From: Copromyces sp. CBS 386.78
Lineage: Eukaryota; Ascomycota; Sordariomycetes; Sordariales; Sordariaceae
Assembly (NCBI GenBank): GCA_030685235.1
Contig: MU839154.1
Location: 124,001 to 188,000 of the forward strand
Length of the DNA stretch: 64,000 nucleotides
Direction of reading: 5' to 3'
Part shown: piece after piece, positions 46,243 to 57,415 of the stretch
Layout: every line of letters begins with the position of its first letter
How positions within the stretch are numbered: the stretch's first letter is position 1
Notes under the pieces: generated by a model
The model's input: the letters and a program-made list of their open reading frames with translations, nothing else
Database searches by the model: none
Told to the model about the DNA's origin: nothing
Program-made: the position numbers and the translations under genes

Positions 46243-48350
46243 ATGGCATATACTTTCCTGGACGCGGTCGCGGCCACTGGCCAGCGCATTTCCGCTTTTT
46301 TCCAGACCCTCACCATTTTCCTCCTCGACCATACTCTCCGCCCGGCCTTCAGTTTGTTCTCAGGCAACTTCAATATCCCTCTGCTCGAGGGGGCCCCACC
46401 TCAGCAAACTGCCGCCGGCGAAGAGCAACAAGACCACCCGTCTACCGAACTTGACCAATCCCACCAACAACCACCTCAACAACATCAGCTTGACGTCCAA
46501 TATCAGAATTCTGTCACTACTACCACTCCCGCAATTACGTCTCAATCGAAATCCACTGATCAATCTGAAGACGGCTTCATTACCAATTCCAACGCTCTTC
46601 CGCAAGCTTCCTTCTTGTCGCTTACGCCCGACCAAGCAAACAGCTCGAAGCTGCCCGACACGGAACCCGACATGGTCCGCACGTCATCGGCCACGGCCAC
46701 GCTGGCACCAGAGCAGCAGCCGCTCAAGAAGATTCCCGTTCCCAACGTCGTTCCCGCCCTACCCCTAGTTGCCCCTGCCAAGGAGAATGAGGCCCCCGTC
46801 AAGGCCGGCTCTCCCGTCGCCGCCCCTGCCAGTTCTGAGAACAACCTCACCGGGGATTTCGACCGTTTGAGCATTGCGACCGACGTCGCTGCTGTTGCCG
46901 CAACCGGTGCCGTCGATTCCAGTAATCGGGTCACTCTGCAACCATCGGAGATTCCCCAGGATAACAACACTACACCTGCCGCGGCCGCTGACGGTGCCAA
47001 TGACGCGGAACCTCGCCAACTCCTCAGGGCCAACGTGCTTCATGGCCACGGCCCTAGCACTAGTGTCGGTTGGAATATCGTCGACTCGCTTCCCAGGGCC
47101 CCGGTCGTCCGCTCCCCCGCTGTTCCTATCAACCATGAGCTCTCGCAGACTAGTCAGCTGAAGGAGGGCTTCACTGATAACGTAGCCCAACTCGAAGCGG
47201 ATCTTGAGACGCCTGAGGAGGCTGCGGAAAGGGCTATGCACGCTGGGTTCATGAGGGAGGCTTTGGATATGGTATGTTTCCGTGCTGCTTGACAACCCTC
47301 ACATGTGTATGTGTATCGGTTACTAAATAAATGCTATTGTAGGCCCGACTCGCCCTCAAGACCAACGAGACGCCCGTCGGGTGTGTTCTTGTTTACAAGG
47401 ACCGAGTCATCGCCAGGGGCATGAACGCAACCAACGTCAGCCGCAACGGCACTCGGCACGCCGAGCTCATGGCCATTTGCGCTCTGCTGTCCTATTCCGG
47501 TGACGATGATCTTGAGCCCAAGAACGCGCAACACCAGTGCAACCACGATGAGCCTAGTGTATGGGGCGACATCGACCCCCGTGATGGCCACCTCTTCCCC
47601 TACGGCCAGAAACTTCACCCCGCTCCCCGCGTCGACCGATCCGTTATTTCCGAGTGCACCCTTTACGTTACCGTCGAACCCTGCGTCATGTGCGCCTCGC
47701 TTCTTCGCCAGCTCCGCATCAAGAAGGTTTACTTTGGTGCCGTCAACGACAAGTTTGGTGGAACCGGTGGTGTTTTCCGCATTCACAAGAACTCACCCTT
47801 CTCGATGGCTTCCGCCCCTCCGTCGCCTGCGCCCCAGAACGGCAAAGGCATCGTGAGACCTGCTTTGGAGCGTCGCCCCGTTTCCGCTCTGAACATCGGC
47901 ACTGGCGGAGTTGAGGGCCAGGCGCCCGAGGCTGCCAGTGATGAGAACGACGAGACAAAGCAGAACGAGACTGTAGGCGAACAGCCTGGCCAGGATACCA
48001 CATCTCTTTTTGAGCCTGAGCTGCATGGTGATGGTGGTAATGTGGAGCCGGGCTATGAGGTCGAAGGTGGTTGGGGACGTGATGAGGCCGTCACCTTGCT
48101 CAGACAGTTCTATGTGCAAGAGAACGGAAGGGCTCCTGTGCCGAGGAAGAAGGAGGGCAGAGCGGCGCGCTTGGCGGCCATGATGGAGCGTGATGGCCAT
48201 GCTGGCGGACCCATGGCTGATGCCCCTGCGGTCGCTAAGCCGGGGGAGAATGGGGACGCTGTTGATGGAGACGCGGCGGCACAGGATGGCGAAGAGAAGA
48301 CCGGCGAGAAGGCGGAGGAGGAGGACTCTGGTAACAGCTCGGAAGCTTGA
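46243..48350 (+). CDS. tad2: tRNA adenosine-34 deaminase catalytic subunit Tad2, extended
   Basis: Tad2 with Tad3 converts adenosine to inosine at the wobble position of tRNAs. The model is join(46243..47271, 47343..48350), 678 aa; the 71-nt intron (GTATGT, TACTAAAT, TTGTAG) lies at the start of the deaminase fold, joining MREALDM to ARLALKTNETPVGCVLV. Catalytic landmarks are His382 and Glu384 in TRHAEL and Cys457 and Cys460 in PCVMC. A loop of about 35 residues (LEPKNAQHQCNHDEPSVWGD) is inserted after the HAE motif. After the domain comes a long acidic tail with EGGWGRDEAVTLLRQFYVQE and PRKKEGR. The first 340 residues are unlike yeast Tad2: a hydrophobic N-terminus (SAFFQTLTIFLLDHTLRPAF) and a Pro/Thr/Ala-rich linker. 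This whole part is open and in frame, and the core alone could start near 47236. The enzyme call is firm; the extension is less so. Confidence 0.88.
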
Positions 48351-49149
48351 TCTTGATCCAATGGCTGGATCAAGGTGCTGTCCTGATTTCCTGTAGTTTT
48401 GCGAGCAGGAGCTGGATTCTCAAAAAGGAGTGTTTCGAGTATTGATTTGTGGAGGTATGTCTTATCCCATCCTCTTCACATCTCGTATACTAACTATTGA
48501 ACCGTAGGTTATATCATCAAGCATGAAGGAGTGGAAGAGGATGCACAGGTTTACGAAACACTGCATACATAAAAAGCATAATGCATGGAATGGCATAGCA
48601 CGAGATGTGGTGGGGGAGGCTGTTGTGTTTTTGTATCAATTTTTTGAAATTGTAGTGTTTGAGCATTGGTTTGCATGTAGAAGATCGGTATCACGAGACC
48701 GTGAGGGCTTCAGGTTATGGGAAAGCCATGGATATGTGAGGAAGCTAAGAGTGAAAAGGAAAGAAACGGGAAAAAGTTAAGAAGAGATTATGCCTCACGG
48801 CTTTATGGAACTTGACCAGTTTACACCACGTTAGTCATGGAGAGATATCATGGGCTTGAGGTGAAGGTGGTCTAGAGGCCTTTCTATTTCAAGTGGACGA
48901 GGGCTCATCATGGCTGTTGATTATGAGTAGTCTATGAGATTGGGGGATGTCTATGATAACCTTCTACGTGGCTTTCGACATGCCCATTGAACGTATATAT
49001 ATGCCTGTGATCACCCGAGCTCAGGTCACCACTATCCAACCATCCGTCCCTTCACATCTCCAGGTCCTCCCCCGCCTCCTGTAGTCACACACTCCCCTCA
49101 AATTAGCCCTCGATCTATATATAACCCCCATGTTCCCCTTCCCTCACCC
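48351..49149. other. Convergent intergenic
   Basis: 3' UTR region of two convergent genes; no gene or repeat seen. A plausible intron-like element (GTATGT to CCGTAG, about 48455-48508) may be a 3' UTR intron of the deaminase gene. Confidence 0.4.
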
Positions 49150-51029
49150 TCACTGCCGATAAACCCCCTCAACAACCTCCGCATTCCCCTCCCAATCAAC
49201 CGTCTGCTCCCCCTCCTCCACATCAACAACCATGACCTCCCTAATCCTCTCCACCTCCTCCTTCGTAACCCCCAATTTCTCAATCACATATTTCTCCGCG
49301 CCACCATACTCCGCATCAATGTACTGCAACGTAGCCAGCATGACTTCCTTTCTTGAAGAGACCATGCGCTCGGCAGCTGCCCGGTCCCCGTCAAAGGCCG
49401 GGTCAAGCATCACGTGGTCGACGATGGCGGACTTGCGGTGGGCCAGGCCGAGGTCCGTGAGGGAGTACTCGTGGGCGATTACCGCGTGGGGAAGACGGAG
49501 GAGGGAGAGGAGGATGGCTATGAAGAGGCCGGTGCGGTCTTTTCCGGCTGAGCAGTGGACTAGTAACGGAGATGGAGATGAGGCGATCTGTTGGAAGATT
49601 GTTCGGTAGGGAGCGTATTCGTTCTTTGGGTCGGCGGCACCGGCGAGGATGGTGGAGTAGGCGCGGACGAAGCCCTGTGTAATGGACGGTTGTCAGAGGT
49701 GGTGGCTTGAGGAGCAACAGGGGCAAACAGGAAGAGAAGAAGAAGGGAAAGGAGAAGATGAAGGAAGAAGGAAGAAACGAAAGAAAGAAAGAACGAACGA
49801 ACAGAAAAGAGGACAGAAAGAACCCAAGGCAGAGTAAAACAGACAGAAGGGAAAAAAAAGAAAAGAGAGAAGGTAAAAAAGCGGAAAACAGAACGGAAAG
49901 AGAAAGGAAAATGAAGAGCGCCGTTTCTGCCTCATAGGGCGTTTGTGCAAAAACAACTGGTTACCCAGTTAAGTTGCAAAAGGAAAAGTGAAGCGTCGTC
50001 AAAGAATACATGCTGTCCAACAAGGTTCTCAGAACGAAGTCGCACATTGTGCTTGCTTGCTGTTGCATAGCATACATACGTAGCCTTTGCAGACATAGTG
50101 AACATGCAAAAGTGACATTTGATACGGGTCAAAAGAGGAGGACGGGACGGTCAGGTGAGGATGAGACGCCTCAAGCCACAAACGCCAACACATCAACAAC
50201 CATCCGTCCTACCGACGTGCTTCATCAAAGCTTTCGTTATGGCTTCATGACAAATTCGTGTCATCTGCCAATGCTCCCTGCCTTGGTTTGTGTTCATAGA
50301 CCCCGTTCTCGCCCTCTGAACATCACCTACAGCCTTACGCAGACTTCAAGGTTATGATACAAGGCCTCGTTGGTCCAACTCCAGTCTAGTTCTGGGAACG
50401 GTATCTCAAGGCGAAGGGCACGGGCTACCCCTTTCCCATACTCTCAACCCGCCTCAACCCCCTTTCTCTTCCTTCCTCCTCCACCAACCTGACCCCAGAA
50501 AGAAGGAGGAAAAAGAAAAACGAGAAAAAAAGAAAACGTCGAGGAAGGAAAAAAAAAAAAAAAAACTCACCTCCGGCCCATTAGTATAATCCTTAAACCT
50601 CCTCATCTTAACCGCCTGCGCCTCCGGAGATAAATCCACCTCCGCAAACACCGGCACCCAGTGTCTCTGCGCGCCCTCCCACTCCTTCGGCTCCGTCTCG
50701 GGAGTCTTGCCAAACTCTAGCTTGGACCGGAAGTCGTACACGTGCGCGATGCCCAGCGTTTGCATCACGGCCACGCCTTCGTCTGTGAGCTTGGTTGGGT
50801 CCGCGGACCGGAAGACTACGCCCTTCCGGACCATTTTCTTTGTGTTGCCGGAGGTGGAGGGGATCTCGTAGCCGCCGACGTCGCGAAGGTTGGCGACGCC
50901 GGGCGCGGAGATGAAGGGTGGCGAGGGGAGGATAAGGGTGCCGACGGAGGAGGAAGGGGTCGGGCCGGGGAGTTGGCTTGGGTGGGGGGAGCTGGAGCCG
51001 GAACCAACGGCGGGAGGTTGGACACCCAT
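49150..51029 (-). CDS. Protein-tyrosine phosphatase, Y_phosphatase3 type
   Basis: Members of this cysteine-phosphatase family remove phosphate from Tyr or from phosphoinositides; the in vivo substrate here is unknown. The model is complement(49150..49674, 50571..51029), 327 aa. Exon 1 ends NGPE at a GTGAGT donor; exon 2 begins GFVRAYSTILAG, and the family normally runs directly from one to the other. The intron is therefore 896 nt, very long for this genome. The family motif ANLRDVGGYEIP is near residue 45, and FRSADPTKLTDEG follows. The active site HCSAGKDRTG has Cys194 and Arg200 (C-x5-R), so the enzyme should be active. The C-terminal part is helical and acidic (KLGVTKEEVERIREVM). The N-terminal 35 residues are Pro/Ser-rich. 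No signal peptide is present, so it is probably cytoplasmic. Confidence 0.88.
49731..49918. repeat. Polypurine tract inside the phosphatase intron
   Basis: About 190 bases of nearly pure purine on the plus strand (mostly GAA, GAAA and AAGG units, only scattered C or T). It lies in the intron at 49675-50570, so the transcript carries it as a pyrimidine-rich run. A shorter purine-rich segment (50500-50565) lies next to the donor. Confidence 0.85.
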
Positions 51030-53970
51030 TTTGTCGGTTATGTATTTCGAAGCCGGGTTTTTTTTCTTGAGTATGGCCTCGGGAGTTGGGAGATATGGCG
51101 TCCGAGTGGGTGTGTGAGTGTGTTGTTCTTTCCACTTGTGTGTGACGGGTGAGGGGCTGCTGAGGAGGTGCTAACGGATCCTCTTAGGGATGCCAAGACT
51201 TGAAGCCAGAGCTGGGTTGAATGCTCCTTCCGTGACTATCCTCCACTGCAATGTTCGTGATCTCGAACATGCATAGGTCCAGTCCCTTAAGAATAAAATA
51301 CGGATACCTGCTAGAAGGTGAGATCTCAATATCGCTCAATATGAACGCTATTGGTGGTTATAATCACACAAAGCTGAATGAATGAATCCGCCTCATATGC
51401 CCGTCCCTTCTCCGGCCGTTGTGAGATCTGAATCGGCAGCTGCTCCTCCATCTTGACAGCTCCACCAAACCCGCACACGATGGAACCCTACCAGTTGCAC
51501 TTTCCATGATCGTGTTGACCAGATGCACTAACAGATCTGTTTGTATTCTGCTGCTTATGGAGATAGTGTATGGAAGGCTCGAGGTGGCTGAGCTATCAGA
51601 TGGCTCCCAAACGGTCATCTTCGAGTCCATCACTTTGATCGTGCAGGTCATCGCCATTGGAAGCCTTGCCGGGTTCTTTTTCCGTTTCCATTATCAAGCA
51701 GAACAGCGGTGAGAGGGAATGTTGTGTCGAATCACCATCATCAATTGCTCGCCATGATAGCTCCTTGGTCTTTCCTGTTTTGCCGCTAAGCTGGGAATTG
51801 GTTCGCGGACTATTCTCCTTCTCTCGCCCAGCTTCTGGTATTGTTGTTCCCATTCCCGGGAAAATGCCCTGAAAGCTTGGCCCGATGTTTTCATTAGCGG
51901 ATTCCTCGACTAATTGGCATATAGTTTGCCTTCTTCGGTACTTCGTGCACTGCCCGGTACGTACCTTTGAGCCTCAAAATGTTGCTTGGCATGTGGTACA
52001 ACCCCCTTTTTTTTTTTTTTTTTTTGCCCGTTCATCTCGATCTCTCGTTCCTGTTTCGAGTCAACCTAAAAGCACACCGAGCACAAAACGCCATCATGCA
52101 TGAATACTGGGCGATTTTGGTGCTGTCAGCCTGTCACTCTGTCTTTACTTTGAAGTTTCCGACCCTCTTGTCTCGAGCTCACCCAGAATGGTGTAGCTTG
52201 ATCCCCGTCTGAGAGTCTTGGGTGTTACAAACCGATCAGAAACCGGTGAAACTACAAGACGTGATATGTTTGCCTTGGATGCCTAGGATATCTCGGGGGC
52301 TATGACGTCCATGTAATGACTTCAAGCCGCTCTGATGCCCATCCAAAAACTCTTGTGCGGTTGAGTGCCTGGCAGCTTGTTCCAGTTGTTGTGCGATGTG
52401 GAGGGAATGGCGTCCGGAAGGCGCATTTGTTAGGCTCTGAATCCCAATTCTCGTCCGATACCGGTTATTTGTTCCAAGTCTCGCATCGATCAGCCCATCG
52501 AGCGCAGAACCTCGCCTCGGGATTGCCTTGAGATCATAGCCAATGGGTACTGGGAAAGCGTGGTTGCCTTCTTTCCCCTCACCGGAGATACCTTGTCGTT
52601 CCAGTTGTGTATAACCATTCGGATCTCTTCGGTCGAGTTGATCTGTCTTTGATTTGAGCCTGAGAATCTCCTGCCATTGTGCCCAACAGTTAGCCTTTGA
52701 GAGACAGGTTTGGTATGAAAAAGAGGCCATGGGGCTTAGACTTGGTCTTTTTTTGAGTGATGGCAACTTGGCTGGCGATGTATATAGGGAGTGCCGGCTC
52801 CCTGCCAGCCTTGGACTACGCCTCCTGCTTCCATGACTCAGTGTATGATTGCTTTTCATTTACAAGCAGTCGACATGGTGAATCGGATAGAGGTGCTCGT
52901 TTTGTAAGTGTTTTTCTCTTAGCATCGGCTTCAGCGAGTGTCTCATAGGCCACAGATCGTGGCCGATAAACCGTTGGTAGGAATCAATGCCTTCAACCTC
53001 CGAGGCTCCTGGTGCGACAACTTTGCGTGATGACCATAGGGGACGCGCAAATGCGGCGTATCGTCACCAACCAGGTATGTCGCACTCGGGTGTTATATCC
53101 TTTGATGAACACATATTTTTGTTTGAACTTCTGTGCAGCTAGGGGTCCAGACTGGAACCATAATTTAAAATGCCTGGGAATTGCAAAGAAGAACGCGGAG
53201 TGTCTGCCAACAAGTTCCTGGGTCACGCCTTCCCAGAAAGTCGTGTAAGTTCAAAGACCGCGCCTTCCTTCTGGAAGTCAATCGCACATTGTTTGGAACC
53301 ACTAAGGACAGCGGGAATGTGACTGCTAAATCAAGATTTTAAATGCAAAATTTAGTAAACCGAGCAGCAAGAGCGTATAAAAGGGCAGAAATAGCGAAAG
53401 AGCGACAAGAAAGAGTCAGCAGGTAAACATCAACGCAACAACTGGAGAATTCGGATGCGACGTATTGTGAAGTTAGAACGAAATCTAGTGCAAAGAACAC
53501 AAGCAAGTCAACAGAAACGATGGAAGGGGATGGAGAAAAAAACCAGGTTTGAGACCGTCGTACCCCAAAATGCGCGATCAAGCAAACCAAAACATCAGAA
53601 ACACAGTCGTGGACAGAACAAAACCACCAAAACAAAACTCTGTTGTACTAACTACTAGCTTAACCGCTTGCTATTCCTCCATGCCAGAACACCGAATTTT
53701 GCAAGACAAGAGACTTGTATTTGAGCGCCGTGATATCGATGGTTGACGTGAGTCGAAAGGAGATCTAGAGGAAAACAATCTCCATGACTCTAAATGGATG
53801 AAAAATGACTGATGGGATGGCGAGGTCTAGGAACGGTGTCGGAGTTGGTGATGGGGACAGGAACTTGAGAGCGTAGCGGAAGGTGGCTTCCGCTCTCGGT
53901 CGACTTATACGGAACCCGCCGATGACTTGGTATGAGCCGGTATGTTTGTCGATTTCGCGGCCGCTGACGT
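51030..53970. other. 2.9 kb interval, no supported gene
   Basis: No protein gene can be supported. A T19 run occurs at 52007-52025. Intron-like signals on the plus strand (GTATGT at 53074 to TGTGCAG near 53140; GTAAGT at 53245) hint at a transcribed unit around 52.9-53.3 kb, but no continuous frame results. Confidence 0.4.
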
Positions 53971-54265
53971 CTAATGACTCGTCGAATACGAGGAGTACGA
54001 GGGTGCTGACACATCGCGGACGGGATGGGACTCCCCGGTGCATCGACTCTGGCAACGAACATGTCCACACAGACTATCATTTACCATATTTATGCACTGG
54101 GTGTACCAGTCCGAATTATTGTATTTGCATTTGCAGCAGATCCATTGTTGCAGGGTCGTAGAAGATGATCCCCCCTGAAAACTGTTAGCACTGGTCCGTT
54201 TCGTTGTTGTGGGGATGGAGACGGACCTTGTTGGAAGAGCTGTAGCTGTAGCTGGAAGGTGGCAT
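53971..54265 (-). CDS. Small Cys-rich zinc-motif protein (2 exons)
   Basis: A short gene found by splicing: complement(53971..54174, 54227..54265), 80 aa. Exon 1 is only 13 codons (MPPSSYSYSSSNK). The 52-nt intron has a GTCCGT donor, a GTGCTAAC branch point and a TTTTCAG acceptor. Exon 2 encodes QQWICCKCKYNN, then TQC and CGHVRCQSRC, giving a W-x-C-C-x-C...C...C-x-H-x-x-C-x3-C pattern that resembles small zinc-ribbon proteins common in Sordariomycetes. The longer reading frame through the intron lacks an ATG start, so I prefer the spliced model. The tail is Ser/Tyr-rich. Partner and function are unknown. Confidence 0.55.
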
Positions 54266-54553
54266 TTTGGAGAGGCGGAATGATTCTTAACTTGATGACT
54301 GGCGGCGATTTGGTGAAAGGATGACGAGTGTATCTTGGGCTTGATACTGGATGCAGACGAGAAACTCTGATCTCTGGAACCGTTGCGACAGAGATCTTTC
54401 TTATATCTCAAGGTCATGGCTCTCAGCGTCACCTCTTTACCTCTAGAAAAGCCTATCCAGAGGCTTCTGTCCACGGGACTCCCAGGATCCCTCTTGTCCT
54501 CCTCGAAGCCATGCTCATGGCGGCGAGCATGGCCACGATGAATGCCTGATGCT

Positions 54554-55812
54554 TCATGGAATTCTGTTTGAGTTACCGGATTGGTGCTTGAAGAGCCCTT
54601 GTTTGACTGGAATTGTGGTGTAGGCGTACTGCTGGACACAAGCCGTCAAAGAAGCAATAATAGTCCATTCCTTGTGCTTCGAAGGCGGGTCACTCTTCTC
54701 GGTGAGATGAGGTTTCCACTCTGAATGAAATTTGTGTTAGCAAAGATCGCAGAGCTATTCGTCGACGACGGCATCAAACTTACCCAGCCTCCCTTCACCG
54801 ACCGATTATGGAACAGATAGTCAATTTCCATGAGCTTGATGAGATTAATCGGACGGTCTCTTAAGGTGAGTGACGCATTGGAAGTATTCTCTCGCTTCCA
54901 TTGCCCATTCGTAGAGAGGACGTGACCGGAGACTAATGATGGCCTCTCGCCGTAAAAGTCTAAGCCTCCTTCTCCGTACCACGCCTGTCTTCATTGCTAT
55001 GATCCATAGCTGGACAACGGGTATTGAGCACGGTGGATTGAAGCCGGGATGCGCTTAGACTGAAGCGTATTGTGACAAGTCCCACCGAGCCTGTATTTCC
55101 ATGGAAAAGATTCTGTCCAATCAGATTAAGTCAGTCAAGGTGGTTCTTAAGCAAAAGCGCACCAAACGGTGAACACAACAGAAGCAAACTTCGCATATCT
55201 GGGAGTCCTACCGCTATTTCTGAGAGAAAACTGTTAAAATTCGGTGGATTGTAAACTCTGTTTCGTGGCCGGATATTGAAGCAGGATGCCGTTGACTGAA
55301 CCTATTGATAGACCTTGCTGTCCACAAGAACAGGGGACCAAAACTGGTAAATGTAACTGCTCAGATGGAGAATCACCTTTGATCGCAGTGAAGATCGTGT
55401 CGAATCATCGAGGGTCTTCAGATCTCTCGTGTTCACAAGAACGATGTAGTTCAAGAAATCTTATTGTCCTGCTCTATGAATATCCTCGTGTATTCCGGAA
55501 GCATGTATACCAACATGATATGCGATAGTATGTCGAATCAGGTAAAGTAACTCGTCCATGGAAAATCATTTGAGATGAGTTTGAAGGGTTATCGGCTCAT
55601 GCTGTCCATATTACGGATCCCAGGTCATGAATTTTCCATCTGCAGTTTGGTCAGCATGGTAACGCGACCTCTAGACGAGAATAACTTACGTATAAGTATA
55701 GAGCACGCAGTCGTAGAACTGCCCGAATTTCCTAGGTACATATCAAATCTGGAGCAATCGTCCACTTTCCTTCATCGCCCTTGAACGTATCCATGGTTGT
55801 CATCCCCAACAT
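54554..55812 (-). pseudogene. Decayed or unresolved minus-strand gene
   Basis: A TATATAA motif near 55930 precedes ATG codons at 55812 and 55794 (MDTFKGDEGKWTIAPD). From about 55710 to 54784 one minus-strand frame repeatedly reads as credible protein, for example FGQFYDCVLYTY joined over a good 50-nt intron (55689-55640) to WKIHDLGSVIWTA, then HGRVTLPDSTYYRISC, WYGEGGLDFYGERPSLVSGH and LRDRPINLIKLMEIDYLFHN. It is broken by TGA, TAG and TAA codons and at least one frame change near 55740. Some breaks may be introns (one at about 55150-55101 is convincing), but several (TGA after IWTA, TAG after RGYS) are not. I could not name the family. It may be a pseudogene or a multi-exon gene that needs RNA evidence. 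Confidence 0.4.
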
Positions 55813-56323
55813 CGTCGTTGAAGATACAGGTTTGTCGGCTATAGCAAAATATTTAGAGATCAAAACTGGCCACTAAGCCTATCCTGCAAGTCAAGTCAGC
55901 CAGAATTTTGAGTGAGGTGATGTCCCTTTATATAAGACGCCAGGTAGTTATCTCAAGAGTGCCGTTATGCTAGCAGTCCGGAGAGCCTCACTGCCAATGG
56001 AGGGACTTTGAGGGTTTACGACTGCAGTTTTCATGCAGTCAATATCGTCCCGTGGGATTTTGCTGGAAGCCGCAGTTTGTCTGCCAAACACAGCAACATC
56101 CCGATCATGCTGTTCGTACTGTCAAAGGAAGCCTGACCGACTTCCCGATCGAGCCTCTTGTGCATCTCACATGAGAAAGATAGTGGTCATTGTGATCGCG
56201 CATGCGAATTGTACTCGTCAAGCCGAGACGCCCGTAGCAGAGTGGCCTCGAAAGTGTGAACGTCTCAGGTTGTTGCTATCGCCAAAAGGGAAATGCGGCG
56301 TGTCGAGGCTCTGACTGCAACCC

Positions 56324-56816
56324 TCAACTCGAGGCAGAACGCTGAGGCCTGAAGTCGGTAGTGAGACATGCGAACGTTGGCACCTGAACGTAAATGGGCA
56401 ACACGCAGTTCAGACAGCCGCCACCGTCCATGATGATCTTGTCTCCGATGGCTATACTGATGGAGTCTAAAAAGATATGAGAGGATGGCTTGAAGTTAGA
56501 ATAAGGTTAAATGGTCGTGGCCAACCCCAACCCAGGAGCAAAGTCATCTGAAACATCAAAACGTAAGATAAGGAATGAGATGATGAGATATTGATTGCAC
56601 GGAAGATGCATGGGGGAAAACCAGTTGCAACTGAAAAGATTTGAGAATCTCGCCGACCAATGCCTACCATGTCTCAAAAATTACGTTGTGCATGCTGGCC
56701 CTCGATCCTTCCATTCTTCGGGCGAGTCCGTCGCACTTGTCAAAAAGCACTGAAACATCATGTTCCAGAAGGTGAGAACGCCTGCATTCCAGGCGAATTT
56801 TGGCGGGCACTTGGCG
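56324..56816 (-). pseudogene. Unresolved gene fragment, Cys/Trp-rich
   Basis: Three exon-like blocks on the minus strand. Block 1 (56816-56685) follows a TTGAC/ACACAG acceptor and reads CPPKFAWNAGVLTFWNMMFQ and ATDSPEEWKDRGPACTT. A 54-nt intron (56684-56631) joins it to a block with CNWFSPMHLP. A last block (56466-56324), after TTCTAAC and TTTTTAG, reads SIAIGDKIIMDGGGCLNCVL to a stop. Phases between the second and last blocks do not match in any combination I tried, so it is either decayed or has an exon I missed. A hydrophobic segment upstream (LLLGFAALAGL, near 56880) may be a signal peptide. Family unknown. Confidence 0.35.
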
Positions 56817-57415
56817 CTGTGTCAACAACGGAAGCACAGTCCAGGTGCAGGCCTGCCAGGGCAGCGAAACCCAGTAAAAGCCGGTAATAGCCCCCTACGT
56901 CATCGCTGATGAGAATGAAAAAAGAATGACAAAAGCCCTTTCCGCACCACCAGATCACAGTGCTCTTGCATGTTTTTCTCCCAACAGCATCATATCTCTT
57001 CGACCTCATTCAGTTGTGTGCAGTTAATTTGATTCCATATTAGATGACGATTGCGTCCTCAAAGCGAGTATTTACCTTATCCTTTCTTAACTCGCACCAA
57101 CAACCACTAGAAGTTGGCGATCACCAACCCACTCGAACAATCCACCATCCACCACCGGCTCAAGGACTTGCATCTACACTCGGCTACTTTTGTTGACCAG
57201 ATTCGCGCATCACTTGCACTGCGCGCTGCTCGAGTGTGTCAGACCACATATCATCCCGAGATTTCGAACCTACATAAACTTGTATCGAATACTTTGCAAG
57301 TTTCGCGTAGAAACAGCAACTCTCTTCGACTCCTCAACGACAAACGCAAGAAAAAGGAAAGTCACTTGCCAAGACTCTCGACTAGCAACATCATCTCACT
57401 AGAACCACCACCAAA

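Noticed and set aside
52236..52859. Minus-strand frame of 207 codons
   Set aside because: Composition looks non-coding and no homologous motif or splice pattern supports it.
54175..54639. Longer minus-strand frame covering the small Cys-rich protein without splicing
   Set aside because: It lacks an ATG start (begins at GTG) and reads through a good intron; the spliced 80-residue model explains the Cys motif better.
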